22,065 nt of DNA, from contig JACPUP010000022.1 of the NCBI GenBank assembly GCA_016192205.1, positions 1 to 22,065 on the forward strand, written 5' to 3'. Source of the DNA: Candidatus Kerfeldbacteria bacterium. Its GTDB lineage: Bacteria > Patescibacteriota > Patescibacteriia > SBBC01 > JACPUP01. Below, in pieces: positions 14,388 through 20,954 of this stretch (within the stretch, counting starts at the first letter, position 1; each line of letters opens with the position of its first letter). Both the position numbers and the translations under genes were made by a program. Below the pieces are notes generated by a model. That model had not been told where the DNA came from. It ran no database searches and saw nothing but the letters and a program-made list of their open reading frames with translations.

Positions 14388-15638
14388 CTAAAACAGCGTT
14401 TTCTGTCCTGACGGCGTCCCTTTTTCTCCTCCTTTGAACACGCGGATGGTTCCGAACACGCCGTCGTAGCCCGGCCGGATGTCCACCTTGCCCTCGCGCA
14501 CGCGGAGAATGCCTTCGGCAATGCGCGGGAGCGTCACGGCTTTGAGCTGCTCTGGGGCGGCGTCGAGGAGTGCAGTGAACTCGCTGCCGACGCCCTTCAC
14601 GATGGCGTCGTACTGCTCCAGCACTTTCTTCGTTGCGCCTTTGACCCCGAGCGCATCCGCAATGATTTCGTCCAGCGGGATGAGCGAGCGGAAGCCCGGC
14701 CGGTCGCCAGGCGCGTAGCCCGCGGGCCGGTCAGCCAGCTTGTCCACGCGGTGCATGACGCCAACGGTTACCCGCTTGCCGCACTTGGGGCAGAGAGCCT
14801 TGTGCTTGGCCGTTTCGCTCGGGCTCCAGCGCACGCCGCAGCTGCGGTGACCATCCCAGTGGTACTTGCCCTCCTCGGGGAAGAACTCGATCGTTTCAGC
14901 CACGCGGTTGTCAGCCGTGGGTTTCCGCAGTGCCGCGAGCAGGTTGGCGTATGTCGGTTTTGCGAGTTCGAAGACCGTGGCTTCACGCCCCATTTTCCGG
15001 GCCGAGTGCGCGTCAGAAAACGAGACAATCTGCACGGTGTCGAGCTGGGACAGCCGCCAGTTCATGGGTGGGTCTGATGAGAGACCCGTTTCAATGGCGG
15101 AGATGCGCTCGGTCTGCTCCTCGTAGCAGTCTTTGAGTGAGTCGAAGCCGCTCTGGGAACCGAACAGCGAGAACCACGGCGTCCAGGCGTGGGCGGGAAT
15201 GACAAACGCCTCCGGAGAGGCTTCGGTGGCGATGCGGACAATCTCTTTGGCGTCGCAGCCCAAGATCGGCCGGCCGTCAGCTTTCAGGTTGCCGATTTGC
15301 GCCAGGGCGGTGTTGATTCGTTTGACGACCTCGAGCGTTGGCGCCACCACGACCTGGTGGATGCGCCGCGTTGCCCCACCCTTGCTGTAGATGCAGGAAA
15401 TCTCCACGGTGTACGTGAAGAGCGGAGCGGTCGTGCCTTTGAGGACTGCAAAGCCGTTTGGCGTTTCCTCGAGTTCTGACTCGAGGATCCGAACCCATTC
15501 GGGGTGGGTGAAGTCGCCGGTGCCGACCAAGCCAACGCCTTTCTTCAGCGCGAACTCGGCGATCACGGCCGGGATCATGTCCTTCGACACCGCCCGGGAG
15601 TACTTGGAGTGGATGTGGAGGTCAGCAATGAGTCGCAT
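14388..15638 (-). CDS. Endonuclease Q-like PHP-domain DNA repair nuclease
   Basis: This 416-residue protein opens with the PHP metal motif MRLIADLHIHSKYSRAVSKD, then GLVGTGDFTHPEW, PAHAWTPWFSLFGSQSGFDS and VSFSDAHSARKMGRE, as in EndoQ (formerly the TIGR00375 family). A zinc-binding block follows (SCGVRW to ALCPKCGKRVTVGVMHRVDK), then a helical C-terminal part. EndoQ cuts 5' of deaminated bases (uracil, hypoxanthine, xanthine) to start repair; this is family knowledge. The extreme C-terminus QKTLF fits the bacterial beta-clamp-binding pattern Q-x-x-L-F. The start at 15638 begins the PHP motif directly, and a -10 lies 10 nt upstream; an N-terminal extension to 15728 is not family-like. Confidence 0.88.
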   Translation of the reverse strand: MRLIADLHIHSKYSRAVSKDMIPAVIAEFALKKGVGLVGTGDFTHPEWVRILESELEETPNGFAVLKGTTAPLFTYTVEISCIYSKGGATRRIHQVVVAPTLEVVKRINTALAQIGNLKADGRPILGCDAKEIVRIATEASPEAFVIPAHAWTPWFSLFGSQSGFDSLKDCYEEQTERISAIETGLSSDPPMNWRLSQLDTVQIVSFSDAHSARKMGREATVFELAKPTYANLLAALRKPTADNRVAETIEFFPEEGKYHWDGHRSCGVRWSPSETAKHKALCPKCGKRVTVGVMHRVDKLADRPAGYAPGDRPGFRSLIPLDEIIADALGVKGATKKVLEQYDAIVKGVGSEFTALLDAAPEQLKAVTLPRIAEGILRVREGKVDIRPGYDGVFGTIRVFKGGEKGTPSGQKTLF

Positions 15639-15648
15639 GTGCGATGGG

Positions 15649-15677
15649 AGTGTACCACTGTCGCAGGGTGCGGTAAA
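15649..15677 (-). promoter_or_regulatory. Promoter of the EndoQ-like gene
   Basis: On the minus strand TTTACC (15672-15677) and TACACT (15649-15654) are 17 nt apart. The -10 ends 10 nt before the ATG, which predicts a near-leaderless mRNA. Confidence 0.5.
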
Positions 15678-15748
15678 AAATGTGAGACGCCGGGCACGAT
15701 TGTATCGAGTCCGGCGCCGTGCGACCATCCGGCAGTTGCCGGTTTCCG

Positions 15749-16507
15749 TTACGAGGGTTTGTTGTTGGCGAGCGTGTCCCAGAGCCGGTCAAAAATCATG
15801 CGTTCGGTGGCGGCAATGGCCTGGCTTTCAATGAGAATGCCGATGAGACTTCCGCTCTTATCGAGGGAAAGCGTAGCAACCTTGCCATCGTAGAGCAAGA
15901 CATAGGTCGGTGCGCTCTGTTTGCGGGTGAGCCAGCGGCGTTCGTCCAAGCCGTGGAGCTCGCCGCCGGAGCCGAAGGAGATGGTCCGCACGCGGATGCC
16001 GCGCTCGACCCGCTCCTCGTTGAAGTTCGGGAACTCCTTGTAGAGGTGCTCGCGGAGGTCAAGGGAGGAGTAGACGGCGTAGGCTTTGCGCTCGGCGCGA
16101 CCCATGGTGTCGAGCACGTCGCGGAGGATGGCTTTGGCCCCGCGGAACCCCTCGTAGTATTTCACCGCGGGCTTCTCGCCGCGCCGGGCGTAGAGCGCGT
16201 CCAGAGTTGGGCGCAGGCGGTCGAGTTCGCGCTTTGTTTCCTCCTCGTGCGCGATGCGCTCCTCGAGCAGGGCGGCCAGGCGCTCGGGTGACTCGGCCAC
16301 GAAGTACTGGTGCTTGTCTTGGTGGTAGTACGAGACAAGGCCGAGCGACAACAGGCGCTTGAGCGTGTCGTAGGTGGTGCCGCGATTGACGCCCGCCTCG
16401 ACCGCGATAGCGCGCACCGGCGACGGGCCAAGCTTTGCCAGCGCCAAGAACACCTGCGCCTCCTTGCTGTTGAGACCGAGCCTCGAGAGCAGTTTCTTCA
16501 CATCCAT
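15749..16507 (-). CDS. TrmB-family transcriptional regulator
   Basis: This 252-residue protein has an N-terminal winged helix (about 1-75: LLSRLGLNSKEAQVFLALAK, VRAIAVEAGVNRGTTYDTLK, RLLSLGLVSYY), the layout of TrmB DNA-binding domains. A coiled-coil helix follows at about 80-110, then an effector domain starting VKYYEGFRGAKAILRDVLDT, as in many TrmB-like proteins of CPR bacteria and archaea. The target genes and ligand are unknown. A near-perfect promoter lies directly before the ATG at 16507, which decides the start over an upstream Met at 16546 that lies within the promoter. Confidence 0.87.
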   Translation of the reverse strand: MDVKKLLSRLGLNSKEAQVFLALAKLGPSPVRAIAVEAGVNRGTTYDTLKRLLSLGLVSYYHQDKHQYFVAESPERLAALLEERIAHEEETKRELDRLRPTLDALYARRGEKPAVKYYEGFRGAKAILRDVLDTMGRAERKAYAVYSSLDLREHLYKEFPNFNEERVERGIRVRTISFGSGGELHGLDERRWLTRKQSAPTYVLLYDGKVATLSLDKSGSLIGILIESQAIAATERMIFDRLWDTLANNKPS

Positions 16508-16517
16508 AAGCAGGGGA

Positions 16518-16546
16518 ATACTATGCCAAGGACGCATTTCTGTCAA
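16518..16546 (-). promoter_or_regulatory. Strong sigma70-like promoter of the TrmB-type gene
   Basis: On the minus strand TTGACA (16541-16546) and TAGTAT (16518-16523) are separated by exactly 17 nt. The -10 ends 10 nt before the ATG, so the transcript would have 0-4 untranslated bases. Confidence 0.75.
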
Positions 16547-16830
16547 GAAATTATCTGCACTCTTATGGATTTATGAAGAATACGGCCTTTTTTGATATTT
16601 TTTGACTGAAAATATTCGACAGCGCTATCAGTTCCCATAGCCTTGTCTGTGTCTGTGCCGCGTACCGTAAAGGCCTTGTGGGCCTCACTAAAGGCGCGGC
16701 GTAACGACGTGCGCGGTTTTATTACAGACGTGTCGCCCAAATCCCGATAGGACAACGAGGGGCTCCACGGGCCTTCGCCGCCGGTCTCCTGCGCACAGCT
16801 GGGTGTCTGCAGCAGTTCGGGAGGGGAACC

Positions 16831-17076
16831 ATGTGGGGAGGACTCTTTCGACCTTTGCCTCGATCAGCGCCAGCGCCGCCCAAGGCTTCGTGCCAAGACT
16901 GCGGCGTCGAGGAAGGTGACCCGCACATTTGGGGCTGTACTCGTGAGGAGTGTCCGTTCTGTCGAGAGTATCTGGCCGTCTGCAAGTGCAATTCGGACAA
17001 GTCCGAGCCAGAACGGATGGATCTCGCGCATGAGAAAGGAAGGATCAAGTTTAGCGATGAGATCAACGTCCGATGA
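16831..17076 (+). CDS. Small Cys-rich zinc-binding-type protein
   Basis: This 81-residue protein has a Cys/His core at about 21-52: C-x2-C, G-x2-H, GC, CPFC, C-x-C (CQDCGVEEGDPHIWGC, then EECPFC and VCKC). I recognise this order (C..C...G..H..GC...CP.C...C.C) from small uncharacterised bacterial and phage proteins, where it probably binds zinc. An SD (GGGAGGGG) lies 4 nt before the ATG. It overlaps the next ORF by ATGA. The 16508-16830 gap before it holds only the TrmB promoter and small hairpins. Function unknown. Confidence 0.6.
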   Translation: MWGGLFRPLPRSAPAPPKASCQDCGVEEGDPHIWGCTREECPFCREYLAVCKCNSDKSEPERMDLAHEKGRIKFSDEINVR

Positions 17077-17339
17077 ATGACGAAACCAGCGCGATCGCAC
17101 GAGGGTTCATCCCAGGCGGTCGCGCTCTCGATTCGGAGGGCAACCCGTCGGTCTCCCGCACCGGCCTTGACACTTTCTTCAACCTGTCATACGATGGGAC
17201 TCTTCAGATTACGGGAGGGTCGGCTGTGCTCTACCCGCCCCAGAGGCCAAGGTGTGTCCAACGGCGTTTGGCGACCTCCCTCTGGCGTGCTGCGGGGATG
17301 TGTTGCGGCTGGCCCTCCTTCCTTGACCAGTTGATTTGA
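17073..17339 (+). CDS. Short ORF coupled to the Cys-rich protein gene
   Basis: This is an 88-codon frame starting in an ATGA overlap with the Cys-rich gene. The first half (MNDETSAIARGFIPGGRALD to SYDGTLQITGGS) looks protein-like. The second half is Arg/Cys/Trp-rich with no visible fold, so the C-terminal part could be a frameshifted remnant. No family recognised. It is kept because of the coupling; it may not be a real gene. Confidence 0.35.
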   Translation: MNDETSAIARGFIPGGRALDSEGNPSVSRTGLDTFFNLSYDGTLQITGGSAVLYPPQRPRCVQRRLATSLWRAAGMCCGWPSFLDQLI

Positions 17340-17466
17340 CGGCTGTACGGTTCAGGGACGAATTGGGGGGTGGCTGCCTTGGATTGCGGCACGCGATCCA
17401 GAACTGACGCCGAAGTTCTTCCCGGCGCCACCCTCCTCCCTAAACCTTGGGCGATTCTGCCCGGAC

Positions 17467-17537
17467 ATCCGCCGACTGCATACGTCCTCGCCTCGTGGTG
17501 TCTAGAGAGGGCAAGACTGTGCAGTCGGCGTCCTTTT
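17467..17537 (+). terminator. Long-loop terminator or small structured RNA
   Basis: GCCGACTGCA (17471-17480) pairs perfectly with TGCAGTCGGC (17520-17529), extended by an outer GGAC/GTCC, and is followed by a T-rich tract (17532-17537). The loop of 39 nt is long for an intrinsic terminator and could itself be a small RNA. Another hairpin with a GCA loop (about 17381-17399) lies upstream. The stretch 17340-17740 has no convincing gene. Confidence 0.45.
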
Positions 17538-17574
17538 TTATTTGGAGGGGAACTCTTCGTTCTCCTTCCAAATC

Positions 17575-17609
17575 GCCCAGCACCACTCGCGGGCGAGTTG
17601 GTGCTGGGC
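17575..17609 (+). repeat. Covarying-stem hairpin, copy at 17.6 kb
   Basis: GCCCAGCACCA (17575-17585) pairs with TGGTGCTGGGC (17599-17609), with CTCG/CGAG inside. It has the CC-nnn-ACC / GGT-nnn-GG frame of the hairpins at 19965-20231. A second hairpin, CCCGCA-GAAC-TGCGGG, follows at 17652-17667, as a CCCGC-AATC-GCGGG hairpin follows the 20010 copy. A run of seven T follows at about 17692. Confidence 0.6.
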
Positions 17610-17740
17610 TCCTCCCCTCCGCCAGCGGTGTTGTCCGGTCGGTCTTCGCACCCCGCAGAACTGCGGGTTTGCTTGGCCGCCCCGTGCGACATTTTTTTAT
17701 CCCAATTGATACATCCACCCCGGCTGTCAATCCCAGAGGG

Positions 17741-17769
17741 TTGATTTCAATGAATAGATGTGCTATAAT
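17741..17769 (+). promoter_or_regulatory. Near-consensus promoter of the anchored protein gene
   Basis: TTGATT (17741-17746), spacer of 17, TATAAT (17764-17769), preceded by TG one base away (extended -10). This is the best promoter in the window. A GGAGG directly after the -10 would lie before or at the transcript start and so probably is not a ribosome site. Confidence 0.75.
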
Positions 17770-17791
17770 GGAGGTAATACAAATACAGAGA

Positions 17792-18835
17792 ATGTTGTTT
17801 ATTATGAACACGAAAACCAGCACCTCGGTATTCTCAAAAGTTTCTCTCGGCGTCCGACAAAAAGTGGCGATTGGTTTTTTCCTGGTTGGTGCTGTCTCGG
17901 CAGCGGCGGGTTTTGTCATTGGCAGTCAGCAGAAGAATATACAAGTGACGACCAGTCAACCAACGTCAACGGTGATAGCGCCCCCGCCAGACGCGCCCGG
18001 GGTGCCGCTCCTTCCGCAATATTTCATAGAACCCAGTACTGCCAATCTTGCAGTCACTGGTGTCGATTTACAAATTCGGCTTAAATTTTGGCGTGGAGCG
18101 ACGTGGTTGGGTACCTATTATTTCTGGGAAGGAAATTTCTCGATATCGGACCCCCAGTCTATTACCGGCACGGATCCTCTTTTCGTTGAAGTCATCAATC
18201 TATCAACTGTACGGCCCATGCGGTTTCCCGGCGCAACCTTTTATGCTGCGACGGATCTCGTCCCGAACCTTACTATTTGTATTCCAGCTGTGGACGTCGC
18301 TGAAGACTCGATAAGGCATTTCGTCTTTGACACGCGCGGCAACGCCTATACTGACCCAAATCTCACCACCCGGGCAATGAGTCTTGATTGTACGGATCTC
18401 CTGGCCACTTCCTTCAGACCAAACCGTGTCACATCAGCGAGTTGGAGTATTGATTCCGCAGGTAAGCTATACCCTGGGCGGAATGGGTTTACTATGGGGG
18501 TATACTGTCGTCGTTACACCCCACCATTTAGTGAATGGCGGAGTGGATTAGAACCACTCCCTGAAAGTAGAGAACCAATGTCCCTTGAAATAGAAGGACG
18601 GGATTGCGATGATCCTCTGCCAGTGAGTATTCCGGGCAGCACCCTGTCTCTCGAGACGGACATTGGTAGTAAGGTGCTTGCAGTCCCGGCTACAGTTGTC
18701 ACGTCAACCGGTAATCCGGTAATCTATTACTACAATCAACGCGGAGAAGCATACTCTGACAGCCTCCTTCAACGCCGAGTCTTTTCGAGATCGGCCGAGC
18801 CCGTATCAAATCCTCGCCCCGGGCTCGGTGAGTGA
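17792..18835 (+). CDS. Membrane-anchored exported protein of unknown function
   Basis: This is a 347-residue protein if the ATG at 17792 is used; the ATG at 17804 (MNTKTSTSVF) is as likely. One TM helix lies at about 25-45 (VAIGFFLVGAVSAAAGFVIG), then a Thr/Pro linker and a beta-rich exported part with few cysteines. Two short segments look like repeats of each other: FDTRGNAYTDPNLTTRAMS (mid) and YYNQRGEAYSDSLLQRRVFS (end). The last 13 codons lie inside a hairpin of the intergenic repeat family, so the C-terminus may have been changed by its insertion. No family recognised. The base composition is AT-richer than in genes to the left, which may point to transfer. Confidence 0.7.
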   Translation: MLFIMNTKTSTSVFSKVSLGVRQKVAIGFFLVGAVSAAAGFVIGSQQKNIQVTTSQPTSTVIAPPPDAPGVPLLPQYFIEPSTANLAVTGVDLQIRLKFWRGATWLGTYYFWEGNFSISDPQSITGTDPLFVEVINLSTVRPMRFPGATFYAATDLVPNLTICIPAVDVAEDSIRHFVFDTRGNAYTDPNLTTRAMSLDCTDLLATSFRPNRVTSASWSIDSAGKLYPGRNGFTMGVYCRRYTPPFSEWRSGLEPLPESREPMSLEIEGRDCDDPLPVSIPGSTLSLETDIGSKVLAVPATVVTSTGNPVIYYYNQRGEAYSDSLLQRRVFSRSAEPVSNPRPGLGE

Positions 18836-18926
18836 CTTCGCCCCGACTGCGTAAGCGCGTCGGGGTTCGCTTTTCCGGCCTGAAGGCCGAACCCGGCTCC
18901 GCCGGGCCCACGGGAATGCCCGAGTG
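18795..18926. repeat. Cluster of four to five hairpins between convergent genes, with terminator
   Basis: In order: CCGAGCCCG/CGGGCTCGG (18795-18828, overlapping the gene end); CCCCGAC/GTCGGGG (18841-18865) followed by TTCGCTTTT, a plausible intrinsic terminator for the plus gene; CGGCCT/AGGCCG (18876-18889); a GGC/GCC stem; and CCCGA/TCGGG (about 18911-18926), which can end the minus-strand gene. The end (CCCACGGGAATGCCC, then TCATCGG) resembles part of the 5S gene. Confidence 0.6.
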
Positions 18927-18935
18927 TCATCGGGA

Positions 18936-19880
18936 TTATTTTGGACTGGTTTGAGTATTTTCCCCCTCGACGAAGCCGGGTGAAGTACGGGAAAACCCGA
19001 AGAGGTCATCGCGAATATCCGATGCGTTCATGCCAAAGTTCATCGTGAGGGTAAATGACCGCTTGTCGTCAGCGACCTGGTATTGGCATGGTTGTTTAGC
19101 AAGCACGTCCTCGCAGACGTAGTAGCCAATATTCACTCCGCCGAACCACCAGCCGGCACTGCCGGTCGAATTCTCGGTTGAGGGCAGCTCGTTGAGTGTT
19201 GGAGGATATTGCCCATGAGAGTTCTTGTAGGTGGCGAGAGCCTCAAGCGTATCGACGACGACGCGTTCTTGAAAAAGCGCCGCAAAGACGTCATGGTCGG
19301 TTTTTTGTATGTTATCCTTCACAAAGAATCTATTTGCATTCCATTGGTCCGCGATGGCAGTATAGCGGTCGGCAACATTCCGCCCCGGGTGCCAGTCCAT
19401 TTCGGCCGCGGTGAGCGGTTGTTGCTCCATAAATCGACTGCAGCCCGGGCAGGATATTCCACCAGTCGCACTGCTGAGCGGAATGTTATACATCCAGTAG
19501 ACGAGTTCGTAATTCGCCCCAGTTGAGTGATATGGTGGTTGTTTACCCGTGACGAGGTCGCGGGGATTTTCTACGGCTGTGGTGAGTGTTTCTGGAAATG
19601 TTCGGTGCTCGTGGAAATATTTGGCGAGCGCTTCTCGAATTTCCTCAACATTGCTGCGGTTCGCGTCGTTTGCTTCAGCACGCTTCAGTAGCGCCATTGA
19701 GAGCTTTCGCTTTTGATATTGATGCTGGTAGGGTGCTTTCTCAGAATACGACGGATCGGAATTCTGTACTGTGCGAGTAGTCCAGAAGCGGGGTAGAGGA
19801 ACGAGCCCGAGCCAGTAGATACCGTAAAGCAGAGCGCCAGCAGCGACGATGCCAATACTTATAAGGAATGCTTTTTTCAT
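18936..19880 (-). CDS. Membrane-anchored protein with two pseudopilin-like repeats
   Basis: This 314-residue protein starts at ATG 19880 (MKKAFLISIGIVAAGALLYG; TM at about 4-26), directly after a TATAAT box. Two segments resemble the globular part of type II secretion or type IV pseudopilins. The first is at about 78-130 (NVEEIREALAKYFHEHRTFP, then ETLT), the second at about 215-285 (VVDTLEALATYKNSHGQYPP, TLNEL, then DKRSFTLTMNFG). Each has a helix plus Y-x4-G/R-x-(Y/F)-P-x-TL. The processed N-terminal methylation motif of true pilins is absent. Four Cys, two in CPGC, may form disulfides. It may be a structural envelope protein (inference). The convergent neighbour has a similar single anchor. 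Confidence 0.65.
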   Translation of the reverse strand: MKKAFLISIGIVAAGALLYGIYWLGLVPLPRFWTTRTVQNSDPSYSEKAPYQHQYQKRKLSMALLKRAEANDANRSNVEEIREALAKYFHEHRTFPETLTTAVENPRDLVTGKQPPYHSTGANYELVYWMYNIPLSSATGGISCPGCSRFMEQQPLTAAEMDWHPGRNVADRYTAIADQWNANRFFVKDNIQKTDHDVFAALFQERVVVDTLEALATYKNSHGQYPPTLNELPSTENSTGSAGWWFGGVNIGYYVCEDVLAKQPCQYQVADDKRSFTLTMNFGMNASDIRDDLFGFSRTSPGFVEGENTQTSPK

Positions 19881-19886
19881 ATCATA

Positions 19887-19892
19887 ATTATA
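19887..19892 (-). promoter_or_regulatory. -10 box adjoining the start codon
   Basis: TATAAT on the minus strand ends 6 nt before the ATG at 19880. TTGTCA lies upstream (19908-19913) with a 15-nt spacer, shorter than ideal. It predicts a leaderless transcript. Confidence 0.5.
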
Positions 19893-19964
19893 CATTGGAC
19901 GGTACAATGACAAAAGAACCCCCTTTGCAGAAGGTTCTTGCTTTCAGTACAGGGTGTCCGGCAT

Positions 19965-20231
19965 CCTGTACCACTCACCGTCGTTCGGGTACAGGACAAA
20001 TCGGCCTATCCAGCACCACTCGTCCCGCCAAGCGGCGGGACGAGTGGTGCTGGACCTCGACCCGCAATCGCGGGTTTCGGCTTTCCCCCTTTAGAGATTC
20101 GACTACGCCAATCAAAAAAATCAAGAGCAAAATTCCGGGCATCGGCCTATCCCGCACCAGAACCTCGCTCTGCTCTGCTCGGTTCGGTGCGGGACTTCGC
20201 CCTATACCACTCGCTTGCGCTCGGGTATAGG
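19965..20231. repeat. Array of hairpins with covarying 8-bp outer stems, downstream of 5S
   Basis: Four hairpins have the frame CC-nnn-ACC ... GGT-nnn-GG: CCTGTACC/GGTACAGG (19965-19995), CCAGCACC/GGTGCTGG (20010-20053, a perfect 20-bp stem), CCCGCACC/GGTGCGGG (20151-20193) and CCTATACC/GGTATAGG (20201-20231). The middle three stem bases differ each time, yet both strands change together. Linkers are alike (GACTTCGC; ATCGGCCTATC). Three carry ACCACTC after the left arm. A small CCCGC/GCGGG hairpin is at 20061-20074. Nothing coding is supported in 19893-20318. Confidence 0.7.
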
Positions 20232-20237
20232 ACTTCG

Positions 20238-20266
20238 CTTTCCCACGGGTATGCCCCCAAGTATCA
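20238..20266 (-). repeat. Exact 29-nt duplicate of a 5S rRNA segment
   Basis: Bases 20238-20266 are identical to 20336-20364 inside the 5S gene (key part CCCACGGGTATGCCC). It directly follows the last hairpin of the array. A diverged form is at about 18908-18924. It is a 5S fragment, not a second 5S gene. Confidence 0.8.
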
Positions 20267-20318
20267 CCTGCCCGCCGAACGAAGCCGATCCGAATCTGAT
20301 GACTGTTCCAAAACAGTG

Positions 20319-20438
20319 TCCCGGGCACCGGCCTACTTTCCCACGGGTATGCCCCCAAGTATCATCGGCGCTGGAGTGCTTAACTGCTCTGTTCGGGATG
20401 GGAAGAGGTGTTGCCACTCCGCTCTTAGGCACCCAGGA
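20319..20438 (-). rRNA. rrf: 5S ribosomal RNA
   Basis: Read on the minus strand it has conserved 5S parts: CCTGGGTGCC start, CACCTCTTCCCATCCCGAAC, AGAGCAGTTAAG, GCCGATGATACTTGG, and the 3' strand GGTGCCCGGGA. Ends are placed at helix I and are accurate to a few bases. The terminal helix continues outward without a break: plus-strand 20309-20329 pairs with 20428-20448 (21 bp in all), which would form a precursor processing stem. It follows the 23S gene on the same strand after a spacer of about 740 nt, which is long for a 23S-5S spacer. Confidence 0.95.
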
Positions 20439-20833
20439 CACTGTTTTGAAGATTTGAAGGTTTTTCGCGCGGCGGGCGGGTTTACCTCTGGTTTAACGGC
20501 GCCGCCCTCCCCCATCGACGAACGCAGCAAGTCTGGTGCGGGGTTCGGGAAGGCCACCGCCTTTGGCGGGGTCCCGCCAGAGGCGGGAGAAGAGGTGTGG
20601 CCCCGTCGCTCTTTCCGCCCCCACTCTTTTCAGAGTTTCGGCGGATCCGCCTCCGGCGGAAGACACCCAGAATGCTGCTCTCGATTGGATTGGTAAGGAA
20701 TGTTCCTCGTGCGCGGAGGCGGAAAGCACCAGAGGTGTTGGCGTCAACACCGCCACAAGGACGGGTTGGGTCGCCAACACCTCGAGCGCCTGCCCTGCAG
20801 CGGAGGAGTGACAGCGACGACTGGTGTAGGATC

Positions 20834-20932
20834 CTAGCTGCTGGTGAGAATGGGCGATACCACCAGCACCAAGCTGACAAAGACCAGGATGACGACGAAC
20901 AGGAGAATGAGTCGAATGGGGGAGTGTTTCAC
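20834..20932 (-). CDS. Possible 32-residue TM microprotein in the rRNA spacer
   Basis: A GTG-started frame encodes VKHSPIRLILLFVVILVFVS and then LVLVVSPILTSS, a clean single membrane helix with a basic N-terminus. It begins 22 nt after the end of the structured block at 20955-21120, with an AT-rich TACTAT just before the start. No SD is visible. A chance hydrophobic frame is possible. A longer frame to 21091 runs through the structured RNA and is less likely. Confidence 0.28.
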   Translation of the reverse strand: MKHSPIRLILLFVVILVFVSLVLVVSPILTSS

Positions 20933-20954
20933 AGGATAGTAAAAGTCAGGCGGG

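Noticed and set aside
15639..15728. N-terminal extension of the EndoQ-like protein
   Set aside because: It is Arg-rich, not family-like, and overlaps the promoter; the PHP motif begins at the chosen Met.
16543..16755. 70-codon minus-strand ORF upstream of the TrmB gene
   Set aside because: It starts with TTG without SD and overlaps the TrmB -35 box; no family features.
19965..20231. Hairpin array considered as a CRISPR array
   Set aside because: Repeats are not identical, spacing is irregular, and no cas genes are present.
20238..20266. Second 5S rRNA gene
   Set aside because: Only 29 nt match; the helix I strands and the 5' half are missing.
19938..20880. Several long ORFs over the 5S gene and the hairpin regions
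   Set aside because: They read through 5S rRNA and palindromes; Arg/Pro/Ser-rich with no protein character.
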